Assembly: GCA_944354125.1 (NCBI GenBank)
Contig: CALVPT010000009.1
Location: forward strand, 17,336-81,335
Origin: an uncultured Clostridia bacterium
GTDB lineage: Bacteria; Bacillota; Clostridia; Christensenellales; Borkfalkiaceae
Length of the DNA: 64,000 nucleotides
Reading direction: 5' to 3'
Both the position numbers and the translations under genes were made by a program. How positions within the stretch are numbered: position 1 is the stretch's first letter; every line of letters begins with the position of its first letter. The notes under the pieces were generated by a model. The model was not told the origin of the DNA and ran no database searches. It saw only the letters and a program-made list of their open reading frames with translations. Of this stretch, positions 24,804-32,596 are shown piece by piece.

Positions 24804-25214
24804 TCATATTCTTATCAGACAATTATATACCTCAGACATATCGCCGCGGACGAGGTCGACATAGTAACACCTGCCCTCGTACAGTCCGTCGCAATACCTG
24901 ACGATGTTGAATCCCTTGAAAGAGCCGACTACGTTGACTGCAAGCCTCTCAAAGCCCATGCCCTGACACTCGCAGACGCCGCTGTACCTGAATTCTATCC
25001 AGACACCCTTCTGCATTGCCTTTACGGTCATGTCGTTGAGGCTGACGCCGAACGCAGGCATCTGCCTGCATTCCTCAAGCGTGCTCTGCCATACCGCCAT
25101 TATACGGTCGTATTCATCGCCGCCCTGAGCGCACCTTATTACCTGCCCTTCTCGGTAGACGTATATTTCGTCCGCCTCGGGGAAAGCCTGCTCTATATTT
25201 TCAAAGATTACCAT
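24804..25214 (-). CDS. Uncharacterised protein
   Basis: This is a 136-residue soluble mixed alpha/beta protein. It has no motif that I recognise and no signal peptide. A CECQGMGFERL segment near the middle carries two cysteines. It lies 24 nt after nfnB and may be the last gene of the nfnAB operon. The function is unknown. Confidence 0.7.
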   Translation of the reverse strand: MVIFENIEQAFPEADEIYVYREGQVIRCAQGGDEYDRIMAVWQSTLEECRQMPAFGVSLNDMTVKAMQKGVWIEFRYSGVCECQGMGFERLAVNVVGSFKGFNIVRYCDGLYEGRCYYVDLVRGDMSEVYNCLIRI

Positions 25215-25238
25215 ACTGATATTTTGCCTTGTTTGAGG

Positions 25239-26660
25239 TTATTTATTCTTTGCGGAAAGATATTCGTCTATCGCCTTGGCGGCAGTCTTGCCTGCGCCCA
25301 TGGCGAGAATGACCGTAGCCGCACCCGTTACGGCGTCGCCGCCTGCATATACGCCCTCTTTCGAAGTCTTGCCCGTCTCTTCCTCGACTATTATTCCGCC
25401 GTGAGAGTTGACCGCAAGCCCCTCGGTAGTATTCTTTATGAGAGGGTTGGGACTCGTGCCGATGGACATAATCACACAGTCGACGTCTATGACGTACTCG
25501 CTGCCCTTGACCTCGACGGGGCGTCTTCTGCCCCTTTCGTCGGGCTCGCCGAGTTCGCACTTTATGACCTTTATGCCCGTGACGAATCCGTTTTTAGGGT
25601 CGCGTCTGTCATCGGGATTGTTATATCCGATTATTTCAACGGGATTGCGGAGAATATCGAACTCGATACCCTCCTCCATGGCATGTTCTACCTCTTCCTT
25701 TCTTGCAGGAATTTCCGCCATCGAACGGCGATAGATTATGTAGACCTTTTCCGCGCCCAGCCTTAAAGCCGTCCTCGCGGCATCCATGGCGACATTGCCG
25801 CCGCCGACTACCGCAACCTTCCTGGCGTGCATGATAGGCGTTCTGCTGTCCTTGCTGTACGCCTTCATGAGATTGCTCCTCGTCAGGAACTCGTTAGCCG
25901 AATACACGCCTTTTAGACTCTCGCCGGGTATTCCCATGAATCTGGGAAGGCCTGCGCCCGAACCTATGAAAACCGCCTCGTAGCCGTTTTCGAACAGCTC
26001 GTCCACGGTCAGGGTTTTGCCTATGACGACGTTTGTCTCGATATCTACGCCGTATTCCCTGAGCGTTTCGACTTCCTTGGAGACTATCGCCTTGGGAAGT
26101 CTGAACTCGGGTATGCCGTAGACGAGTACTCCGCCCGCAAGGTGAAGAGCTTCGAAGATGGTGACCTTATAGCCCTTTTTTGCAAGGTCGCCCGCACACG
26201 CAAGTCCCGAAGGACCCGAACCTACGACCGCCACGCGGTGACCGTTGCTTTCGGGCGCGCTGATTTTTCCCTTGAAATTTGCGTTATGGTAGTCCGCGAC
26301 AAACCTTTCAAGCCTGCCGATTCCGACGGGCTCGAATTTGATTCCCAGAGTACACTTGCTCTCGCACTGCGTTTCCTGAGGGCAGACCCTTCCGCAGACG
26401 GCGGGGAGCGAAGAACTCTGCGAAATTATTCCGTATGCGCCCTCGAAATCGCCCTGCTTTATCTTTGTGATGAAGTCGGGTATGGCGATATTTACGGGAC
26501 AGCCCTCGACGCACGGTCTGTTCTTGCAGTTCAGGCACCTCTGCGCCTCTGCTACTGCTATTTCGGGAGTATATCCGAGCGCTACTTCCTTGAAATTTCT
26601 TGCCCTTACATTTGCATCCTGAACGGGCATTTCGTGCTTTTTAGGTTGGATTGCCATCAT
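25239..26660 (-). CDS. NfnB / GltA-like NADPH oxidoreductase, large subunit
   Basis: This 473-residue flavoprotein is annotated in many genomes as NADPH-dependent glutamate synthase GltA. The N-terminal ferredoxin-like region carries the Cys clusters CLNCKNRPCVEGCPV and CGRVCPQETQCESKCTLG that bind two [4Fe-4S] clusters. Two dinucleotide folds follow (VAVVGSGPSGLACAGDLA for FAD, KVAVVGGGNVAMDAAR for NADPH), with YAGGDAVTGAATVILAMGAGKTAA at the end. The 4-nt overlap with an NfnA-type partner points to NfnAB, the transhydrogenase that couples NADH and reduced ferredoxin to NADPH. A GltA role with another subunit is less likely. Confidence 0.92.
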   Translation of the reverse strand: MMAIQPKKHEMPVQDANVRARNFKEVALGYTPEIAVAEAQRCLNCKNRPCVEGCPVNIAIPDFITKIKQGDFEGAYGIISQSSSLPAVCGRVCPQETQCESKCTLGIKFEPVGIGRLERFVADYHNANFKGKISAPESNGHRVAVVGSGPSGLACAGDLAKKGYKVTIFEALHLAGGVLVYGIPEFRLPKAIVSKEVETLREYGVDIETNVVIGKTLTVDELFENGYEAVFIGSGAGLPRFMGIPGESLKGVYSANEFLTRSNLMKAYSKDSRTPIMHARKVAVVGGGNVAMDAARTALRLGAEKVYIIYRRSMAEIPARKEEVEHAMEEGIEFDILRNPVEIIGYNNPDDRRDPKNGFVTGIKVIKCELGEPDERGRRRPVEVKGSEYVIDVDCVIMSIGTSPNPLIKNTTEGLAVNSHGGIIVEEETGKTSKEGVYAGGDAVTGAATVILAMGAGKTAAKAIDEYLSAKNK

Positions 26661-27508
26661 TCTGCCTCCTTTTTGAAGAGGTTGCAGTGCTCCTCTCTCT
26701 CGTGCCTTTCAAAGTCGGAATACATTGTAGAACGGAGCATTGCCTCGTCGAAGTCCACCTCGAAACCGTTGAAATCGGGTCCGTCGACGCAGGCGAACTT
26801 TGTCTTGCCGCCGACAGTAAGGCGACAGCCGCCGCACATACCCGTACCGTCTATCATTATGGGGTTCATCGAGACGGTGGTCGGAACGTTGTAGGGCTTT
26901 GTTGTCGCCACTACGAACTTCATCATAACCAGCGGCCCTATGGCAATGACCATATCGTACTTCTCGCCGCTCTCTATGGCCTCCTTCAAAGGAGCGGTTA
27001 CAACTCCCTTAGTGCCGTAACTTCCGTCGTCGGTCATAAGCGTAAGCCTGTCGGAGCACGCCCTGAATTCGTCCTCCAAAATCACCAGATCTTTATTTCT
27101 GAAACCTATAATCGAATGCACCTCGGCGCCGAGCTCCTTGAAACGCTGAGCTACGGGCAGGGCGATCGCACATCCCACGCCGCCGCCGACTATGCATACC
27201 TTTCTGATGCCTTCCGTCTCGGTAGGTTTGCCAAGAGGACCGACGAAATCGCTTATGTATTCGCCCTCTTTCTTGTCATTGAGACTCATTGTAGAGTCGC
27301 CGACAACCTGAAATATTATCTTTACCGTGCCGTTTATTCTGTCGTAGCCTGCTACGGTGAGGGGTATTCTCTCTCCGTCGTCGTCAGCCCTAAGAATTAT
27401 GAACTGCCCCGCCTGCGCCTTCTTTGCCACGAGAGGCGCATATATGTCCATCATCGTGACGGTGGGATTGAGCTGACGCTTTTTTACAATTTTATACATC
27501 TGAAACAA
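26657..27508 (-). CDS. NfnA-type FAD/NAD-binding subunit
   Basis: This is the small subunit of the NADH-dependent ferredoxin:NADP oxidoreductase (283 residues). An N-terminal FAD domain (about 1-100, with GQFIILRADDDGERIPL) is followed by an NAD-binding domain (VCIVGGGVGCAIALPVAQ). The C-terminal [2Fe-2S] site lies in IDGTGMCGGCRLTVGG and FACVDGPDFNG; the three Cys plus the preceding Asp match the unusual ligand set of Thermotoga NfnA. It starts the nfnA-nfnB pair, preceded by a small gene 4 nt upstream. Confidence 0.93.
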   Translation of the reverse strand: MFQMYKIVKKRQLNPTVTMMDIYAPLVAKKAQAGQFIILRADDDGERIPLTVAGYDRINGTVKIIFQVVGDSTMSLNDKKEGEYISDFVGPLGKPTETEGIRKVCIVGGGVGCAIALPVAQRFKELGAEVHSIIGFRNKDLVILEDEFRACSDRLTLMTDDGSYGTKGVVTAPLKEAIESGEKYDMVIAIGPLVMMKFVVATTKPYNVPTTVSMNPIMIDGTGMCGGCRLTVGGKTKFACVDGPDFNGFEVDFDEAMLRSTMYSDFERHEREEHCNLFKKEAE

Positions 27509-27512
27509 CTCC

Positions 27513-27752
27513 TCATAGTTTGATAAGCCTTTTTATGTCCTTGATGAGATACCACGGATATGGCGAATTTTCCATAGCGGCATACGTCACCGCGCGAATG
27601 ACTCCGCGCTGTATGCGGTTGTGTCTGCCGAGCGGAGCGTCCACGAGGTCTCCCTCGGCGGCGCCGCCGAATCTGCAAAGATACCAATATGTCCGCCCGA
27701 CGACGTTTTCATCGTCGGGAAATTCGACCGAAACAAAACACAACTTATCCAT
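27513..27752 (-). CDS. Small PriA N-terminal-domain-like protein
   Basis: This 79-residue protein resembles the N-terminal DNA-3'-end-binding domain of PriA helicase: a short strand, RTYWYLCRF, then GDLVDAPLGRHNRIQRGVIRAV. There is no helicase part. I chose the ATG at 27752 because it lies exactly one promoter length after TTGATT-N17-TATAAT; the ORF could extend 12 codons further but that would place the start upstream of the transcript. The stop is 4 nt before nfnA. The PriA resemblance is by eye and weak. Confidence 0.6.
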   Translation of the reverse strand: MDKLCFVSVEFPDDENVVGRTYWYLCRFGGAAEGDLVDAPLGRHNRIQRGVIRAVTYAAMENSPYPWYLIKDIKRLIKL

Positions 27753-27788
27753 TTTGATTATTATAGCGCGTTTTTCGCCATAAATCAA
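27753..27788 (-). promoter_or_regulatory. Promoter for leaderless mRNA (PriA-domain gene, nfnAB)
   Basis: On the minus strand, TTGATT (27783-27788), a 17-nt spacer and TATAAT (27760-27765) end 7 nt before the ATG at 27752. No ribosome-binding site is present. It probably drives the small gene and nfnAB. Confidence 0.65.
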
Positions 27789-27824
27789 ACTTATAGCCCG
27801 TATAAATATATTTTTTTGTACAGC

Positions 27825-27851
27825 AAAAAGCGGACCCGTTAAGTCCGCTTT
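27825..27851 (-). terminator. Terminator of yceD-rpmF
   Basis: On the minus strand AAAGCGGAC pairs with GTCCGCTTT followed by TT, 27 nt beyond the rpmF stop codon. Confidence 0.75.
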
Positions 27852-27877
27852 AAAGCATCCTGTTTTTTAATTGTCAA

Positions 27878-28066
27878 TTAGTCCTTATTGGGCTTTTCTG
27901 CAACGACTTCAGTCTTATCGTAGTAGCCGCAGTTCTTGCATACTCTGTGTGCCTGCATGAGCTCGTGGCAATGAGGACACTCAACAAGCGTGGGAGCCGT
28001 AGCCTTGTAGTTTGCAAATCTCTTATCCGTCCTGCTCTTCGACTGTTTTCCCTTGGGTACTGCCAT
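27878..28066 (-). CDS. rpmF: 50S ribosomal protein L32
   Basis: Ribosomal protein bL32, 62 residues, with the conserved start MAVPKGKQSKSRTDKR. It retains the zinc ribbon CPHC (35-38 region) and CKNC, the C+ form. It is 26 nt downstream of the yceD-like gene, the usual pairing in bacteria. Confidence 0.97.
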   Translation of the reverse strand: MAVPKGKQSKSRTDKRFANYKATAPTLVECPHCHELMQAHRVCKNCGYYDKTEVVAEKPNKD

Positions 28067-28092
28067 TTCTATAACACCTCTCTTAATTTATC

Positions 28093-28494
28093 TTAATTGA
28101 TTTTTATACCTTCGCAGCCCTCTTTGCACAATAAAACCGCTGGCTGGCTGAAAAGCAACGCATCGTCTACGGCAACCTTAAGGTCTACCTTTACGCCGTC
28201 GTAAACATAGTTGTCGCAATCGTTTTTGTCGGTCACGAACAACACCTCGGTCGAGTATTCGATAGCCTGCTCCGCATCTGCAAGGCAGTAAGAACACTGT
28301 CCTTTCAGATTGTATTTCAAGGTAAATGTTACGCCAACGCTGTCATCGTCGTAGATTTCATACTTTCCCTCTACGTCCACCTTATCGATAGACGAGAGCG
28401 GTACGAGTATCTTGTCCTTTTCGGGGACGAAGTCAAACGCAAACGTGCCTTCGTATTTACCTTTGGTAAGCAATTTTCTAACTTCAATAATCAT
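28093..28494 (-). CDS. YceD/DUF177 family protein
   Basis: This 133-residue protein is a member of the YceD (DUF177) family, which is typically found immediately upstream of rpmF and has been connected with 23S rRNA maturation or stability. The central segment KGQCSYCLADAEQAIEYSTEVLF and the end PAVLLCKEGCEGIKIN are typical, including the paired Cys. The ATG at 28494 is chosen because a consensus promoter would start transcription about 12 nt before it; upstream in-frame ATGs lie before that start. Cotranscribed with rpmF. Confidence 0.9.
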   Translation of the reverse strand: MIIEVRKLLTKGKYEGTFAFDFVPEKDKILVPLSSIDKVDVEGKYEIYDDDSVGVTFTLKYNLKGQCSYCLADAEQAIEYSTEVLFVTDKNDCDNYVYDGVKVDLKVAVDDALLFSQPAVLLCKEGCEGIKIN

Positions 28495-28513
28495 ACTCAA
28501 AGCCGACTTCCAA

Positions 28514-28542
28514 ATTATATTATAAGGCACTATATTTGTCAA
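28514..28542 (-). promoter_or_regulatory. Consensus promoter of yceD-rpmF
   Basis: On the minus strand TTGACA (28537-28542), 17 nt, TATAAT (28514-28519): a perfect match to the sigma-A consensus. The leader is predicted to be only about 12 nt. Confidence 0.85.
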
Positions 28543-28569
28543 CTCATTTTGGAGCGAGTGCAAATATTT

Positions 28570-29766
28570 TTATAAAAGTTCCGCCGTTTCCCTTGCAATT
28601 ACAAGCTCTTCGTTGGTGGGAATTACGAGAACCTTGACCTTGCTGTCCTTTGCGGAAATTTCACGGATAGCGCCGTTGTTCTTTGCCTCGTTTGCCTTTT
28701 TATCCAGCTTAACGCCGAGGAATTCGAGGCCTTCGCATACGCCTTCCCTGACGATTGGCGTATTTTCGCCTATGCCCGCCGTGAATACTATGCAGTCGAG
28801 TCCGCCCATTACGGCAGCATACGCGCCGACAAACTTCTTGGTCTGATATGAGAACATCTCAAGCGCGAGCTTGCACCTTTCGTTGCCCTTTTCCGCGCCT
28901 GCCTCGAGGTCTCTGAAATCGCTGGAAACGCCGGATATGCCCGCAACGCCGCACTCCTTGTTGAGGTAGGTGACGATTTCGGCGTGGCTGAGCCCCTTCT
29001 TTCTTGCAAGGAATTCAACCGCAGATGCGTCTATGTCGCCCGAACGGGTACCCATGAGCACGCCTGCGAGGGGCGTGAAGCCCATTGACGTATCCACGCA
29101 CTTGCCGCCGTCTACCGCCGTTATGGACGAGCCGTTGCCGAGATGGCAGGTGACTATCTTGAGCTCTTCGGGCTTCTTGCCGAGATATTTTGCCGCCTCC
29201 TGCGAGACAAACTTATGGCTGGTGCCGTGCGCGCCGTACTTTCTTACGCCGTACTGCTTGTAATCTTCATACTTGATGCCGTAAAGGTATGCCTTTTCGG
29301 GCATGGTCTGATGGAAAGACGAATCGAACACGAGCGTCATGGGCGTGTTGGGCATAACTTCCATGCATGCCCTCAGTCCCGTAGCCGCTGCGGGATTGTG
29401 AAGGGGCGCAAGCTCGAAGGTCTTTTCCTCTAAAGTCTTTAAAACTTCGGGAGTGACGAGCGTCGTCTTCTTGAAATATTCGCCGCTGGCGACTATTCTG
29501 TGACCTACTGCGCCTATTTCGTCCATGGACTTGATGACGCCTATCTCGCTGTCGGTGAGTGCGGAGAGCACGAGTTCGATTGCTACCTTGTGATTGGGCA
29601 TTTCCTGCTCGTATACCTTTTCGCGGCCGTTACCCTTGGCCTTGAGCACGGAGCCGGGAATGCCTATTCTCTCGCAGCCGCCCTTGGCGAGCACTGCCTC
29701 GGTCTCCATGTCTATGAGCTGATACTTGAGCGATGAACTGCCTGCATTTACAACTAATATTTTCAT
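28570..29766 (-). CDS. ackA: Acetate kinase
   Basis: AckA converts acetyl phosphate and ADP to acetate and ATP, the energy-yielding last step of acetate fermentation. The 398 residues show VNAGSSSLKYQLI at the N-terminus, GHRIVASGEY, the active-site HLGNGSSITAVDGGK, DTSMGFTPLAGVLMGTRSGDIDA, and FTAGIGENTPIVRE. Full family length. It lies 18 nt downstream of pta in the same operon. Confidence 0.98.
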   Translation of the reverse strand: MKILVVNAGSSSLKYQLIDMETEAVLAKGGCERIGIPGSVLKAKGNGREKVYEQEMPNHKVAIELVLSALTDSEIGVIKSMDEIGAVGHRIVASGEYFKKTTLVTPEVLKTLEEKTFELAPLHNPAAATGLRACMEVMPNTPMTLVFDSSFHQTMPEKAYLYGIKYEDYKQYGVRKYGAHGTSHKFVSQEAAKYLGKKPEELKIVTCHLGNGSSITAVDGGKCVDTSMGFTPLAGVLMGTRSGDIDASAVEFLARKKGLSHAEIVTYLNKECGVAGISGVSSDFRDLEAGAEKGNERCKLALEMFSYQTKKFVGAYAAVMGGLDCIVFTAGIGENTPIVREGVCEGLEFLGVKLDKKANEAKNNGAIREISAKDSKVKVLVIPTNEELVIARETAELL

Positions 29767-29784
29767 ATTGTCCCCTCGGATGAA

Positions 29785-30789
29785 TTATTCTGCCTGAAGC
29801 GCGGTCACGGCAACCGTTGCGACTATGTCCTCTACGTTACAGCCTCTGGAAAGGTCGTTGAGAGGTCTTGCAAAGCCCTGACATACGGGACCTATTGCCA
29901 TATAGCCGCCGAAACGCTGGGCAATCTTATAGCCGATGTTGCCTGCATTTATGTTGGGGAATACGAATACGTTTGCATGTCCCGCAACCTTGGAGCCGGG
30001 CGCCTTGAGCTGGCCTACTTCGGGAGCTACGGCTGCATCGAACTGGAATTCGCCGTCGAGCGCGAGGTCGGGCGCCATTGCCTTTGCAAGCGCCGTTGCC
30101 TCCTGCATCTTGGGAACAGACTTGAAGAACTTGTCGTCGTTGCCGCTGCCCTTGGTGGAGAACGAAAGCATTGCCACTCTCGGTTCGATGCCTGCTATGT
30201 CCCTTGCCGTCTTTGCCGAGGATACGGCGATGTCTGCAAGCTGCTGGGCATCGGGCTCGATATTTATGGCGCAGTCTGCAAATACTGCGACTCCGTCGGG
30301 ATTATATTTGTTTTCGTCCTTGGGCGCTATCATTATGAAACAGCTCGAAACCGTCTTGATTCCGGGAGCCGTCTTTACTACCTGAAGTCCGGGACGAAGG
30401 GTGTTTGCCGTAGAGTGGCAGGCTCCCGAAACATATCCGTCTACGTCGCCGGCCTTGAGCATGAGCGCGCCGAACATCGTCCTGTCCTTTGCCTGCTCTG
30501 CCGCCTGTTCCTCAGTCATTCCCTTTGCCTTTCTTGCTTCGTACAATATCTTTGCATATTCCTTGGTCTTGTCGGAAGTAAGCGGATCGATGAGGGTTAT
30601 GCCCGTAAGATCTACGCCGGGTGCAACCTTTGCGCATTCTTCTGCATTTCCTATGAGGACTATCTTCGCGATGCCCTCAGCCGTAATCTTAGCCGCAGCC
30701 TCTACCACGCGCTTGTCCTCGCCCTCGCAAAGGACTATGGTCTTTTTGCGAGCCGCCGCTTTTGCCTTGATGTCTTCAAGTAACCCCAT
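29785..30789 (-). CDS. pta: Phosphate acetyltransferase
   Basis: Pta converts acetyl-CoA and phosphate to acetyl phosphate, feeding AckA. The 334 residues correspond to the short, single-domain form (no N-terminal regulatory domain). Typical segments are LCEGEDKRVVEAA, VDGYVSGACHSTANTLRPGLQ, VFADCAIN, LDGEFQFDAAVAPEVGQLKAPGSKVAG and NVFVFPNINAGNIGYKIAQR. An AAGGAG site precedes the ATG. It is the first gene of the pta-ackA operon. Confidence 0.98.
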   Translation of the reverse strand: MGLLEDIKAKAAARKKTIVLCEGEDKRVVEAAAKITAEGIAKIVLIGNAEECAKVAPGVDLTGITLIDPLTSDKTKEYAKILYEARKAKGMTEEQAAEQAKDRTMFGALMLKAGDVDGYVSGACHSTANTLRPGLQVVKTAPGIKTVSSCFIMIAPKDENKYNPDGVAVFADCAINIEPDAQQLADIAVSSAKTARDIAGIEPRVAMLSFSTKGSGNDDKFFKSVPKMQEATALAKAMAPDLALDGEFQFDAAVAPEVGQLKAPGSKVAGHANVFVFPNINAGNIGYKIAQRFGGYMAIGPVCQGFARPLNDLSRGCNVEDIVATVAVTALQAE

Positions 30790-30913
30790 ACCAAATAACT
30801 CCTTAAAAAATTGCTTTATTTATCCGCGTTTTTGGTTTATAATATTAAAAAACCGAGCGCCGTCTTATAACACCATAATTATATAATACTTTTAGTCAAT
30901 TGTAAAGGTAAAA

Positions 30914-32038
30914 ATGGATATTTGCGCAATTATTTGTGAACTCAATCCCCTGCATAACGGTCACGCCTACCTCATCGGGAGCGCAAGGAGACTGACGGGC
31001 TGCGACGCCGTGCTTCTGATTATGAGCGGCAGTTTCACCCAGCGCGGCGAGATGTGCATTCTCGACAAATATGTGAGGGCGCGCCACGCAATCTTGAGCG
31101 GAGCCGACGCCGTAATAGAGCTGCCTGCCCCCTTCGCCGTCGCCCCCGCCGAAATATTTGCGCGCGGCGCCGTCAAAATACTCTCTTCGATACCCGACGT
31201 CAAGTCACTTTGTTTCGGCTGCGAGGAAGTGGCAGATTTCGGCGCGGTCGCAAAATACCTTTCAGACGAGGACGGCGCGTTCAGAGAGAGGCTTAGCTCT
31301 TTGCTTGAAAATGGCGAAGGCTATGCCTTTGCGTATTCAAAGGCGGCGGAAAAGTATTCCGGACTGCTCTCCTCCCCGAACAATATCTTAGCCGTCGAAT
31401 ACGCGAAAGCCAACCTGAAAGAGGGTTCGCGCCTTGCGCTGTTTCCCGTAAAGCGACAGGGAAACGGCTACCACAGCGAAAAGCTGAGCGGAAAATTTGC
31501 CTCCGCCAGAGCCATACGCGGCAACCTCCATTGCCTTGACACAGCCGCGTTCGTGCCAGACTTCGTGTTTGACGACCTTAAGCAAGCCGAGGACAGAACG
31601 GAGAGGTTCAAGCAGCTTGCCGCCGACTGTCTGTTCTTTGCCGACAAGCAAAAGCTGAAGGGCATTTACGGCTGCAGCGAAGGGCTGGAAAACAGGCTTA
31701 AAAACCTCAGTACAGGGTTTTCCTTCGACGAAATAATAGAAAAATGCACCAACAAGCGCTATTCCTCGACGAGAATAAGGCGGATTATCTGCGCGAACAT
31801 GCTCTCTTCAGACAGAAAATGCGCAGACGAGGCGCTGACTAAAAGACTGCCCGTAAAAGTGCTTGCCGTCAGAAAACCCTTGGCGGCCTCCATTCTTCCC
31901 CTTCTCAGCTCAGACGGGGACGATGACGAATGCGTGAAAAGGCTTACGGCAATTACCGACGACAGCTATCGCATTTGGCGTTACATTAACTATCCTCACG
32001 GCGAGGACAACGTAAACCAGAAGATGATTCTCGTCTGA
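30914..32038 (+). CDS. tmcAL: tRNA(Met) cytidine acetate ligase TmcAL
   Basis: This nucleotidyltransferase-fold protein (374 residues) makes N4-acetylcytidine at the wobble position of elongator tRNA-Met from acetate and ATP. The N-terminal ICELNPLHNGHAYLI carries the HxGH-type motif, followed by LIMSGSFTQRGEMCILDKYVRARHAILSGADAVIELP. SSTRIRRI appears in the C-terminal half. AAAGG lies close before the ATG. It is divergent from pta-ackA, whose product is its substrate acetate. Confidence 0.93.
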   Translation: MDICAIICELNPLHNGHAYLIGSARRLTGCDAVLLIMSGSFTQRGEMCILDKYVRARHAILSGADAVIELPAPFAVAPAEIFARGAVKILSSIPDVKSLCFGCEEVADFGAVAKYLSDEDGAFRERLSSLLENGEGYAFAYSKAAEKYSGLLSSPNNILAVEYAKANLKEGSRLALFPVKRQGNGYHSEKLSGKFASARAIRGNLHCLDTAAFVPDFVFDDLKQAEDRTERFKQLAADCLFFADKQKLKGIYGCSEGLENRLKNLSTGFSFDEIIEKCTNKRYSSTRIRRIICANMLSSDRKCADEALTKRLPVKVLAVRKPLAASILPLLSSDGDDDECVKRLTAITDDSYRIWRYINYPHGEDNVNQKMILV

Positions 32039-32073
32039 CCGCCCTCTGACATTTTTGTACGCACTTACGGCTA

Positions 32074-32108
32074 AGGGGGCGCGCGGAAAAATTTTCCGCG
32101 CGCCCCCT
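32074..32108. terminator. 35-nt perfect palindrome between tmcAL and rnpB
   Basis: AGGGGGCGCGCGGAAAA and its complement form a very stable hairpin between the convergent tmcAL gene and RNase P RNA gene. No T-tract follows, but its position and strength favour a bidirectional terminator. Confidence 0.65.
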
Positions 32109-32129
32109 GAAACTTAAAATAAAATAAAT

Positions 32130-32483
32130 CCGAGACAGATCTGTAAGCCGAGTTCTGTCGTGTACGGTTATCTATCTAGACATACAGTCGCCTGCATGTT
32201 CGAGCGATGTTGACGGATAATGTCGGACGGGCAGCCCTCTGCATTAAAACAAGACATTATCCCAATCTTGCATCGGATGGGGTTTGACTGGCAGGCCGCG
32301 TTACCGCAGCCTCGGTGAGCTCTTACCTCGCCATTCCGCCCTTACAGACAAAATTGTCTGCGGTATATTTCTGTTCACTTTCCTTGAAGTCGCCTTCACC
32401 TGCCGTTAGCAGGCATCCTGCCCTGCGATGCTCGGACTTTCCTCACGCAAATTTCTTTGCCCGCAACCGTATAATCTGCTCGG
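32130..32483 (-). ncRNA. rnpB: RNase P RNA
   Basis: The minus strand carries the catalytic RNA that trims tRNA 5' ends. P1 is formed by CCGAG-CAGAT at the 5' end and ATCTG-T-CTCGG at the 3' end. The conserved GAGGAAAGTCCGAGC, GAACAGAAATATACCGC, GGTAAGAGCTCACCGAGG and the terminal GACAGAACTCGGCTTA are all present. The length of about 354 nt and the GAACAGAAATATACCGC region look like type A architecture rather than the type B of Bacillus; this is judged by eye. End points follow the P1 stem. Confidence 0.93.
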
Positions 32484-32492
32484 ATTTATTAA

Positions 32493-32521
32493 ATAATATC
32501 ACACTTTTGGCTTTTAGTAAA
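32493..32521 (-). promoter_or_regulatory. rnpB promoter
   Basis: On the minus strand TTTACT (32516-32521), 17 nt, TATTAT (32493-32498), ending about 10 nt before the predicted RNA 5' end. Confidence 0.75.
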
Positions 32522-32596
32522 ACTAATACTCCATAATAATTGCATTTTTTTTATTTTTAATTTAAAATATAGGCGTAATTCTTTCAGGAGATTTTT

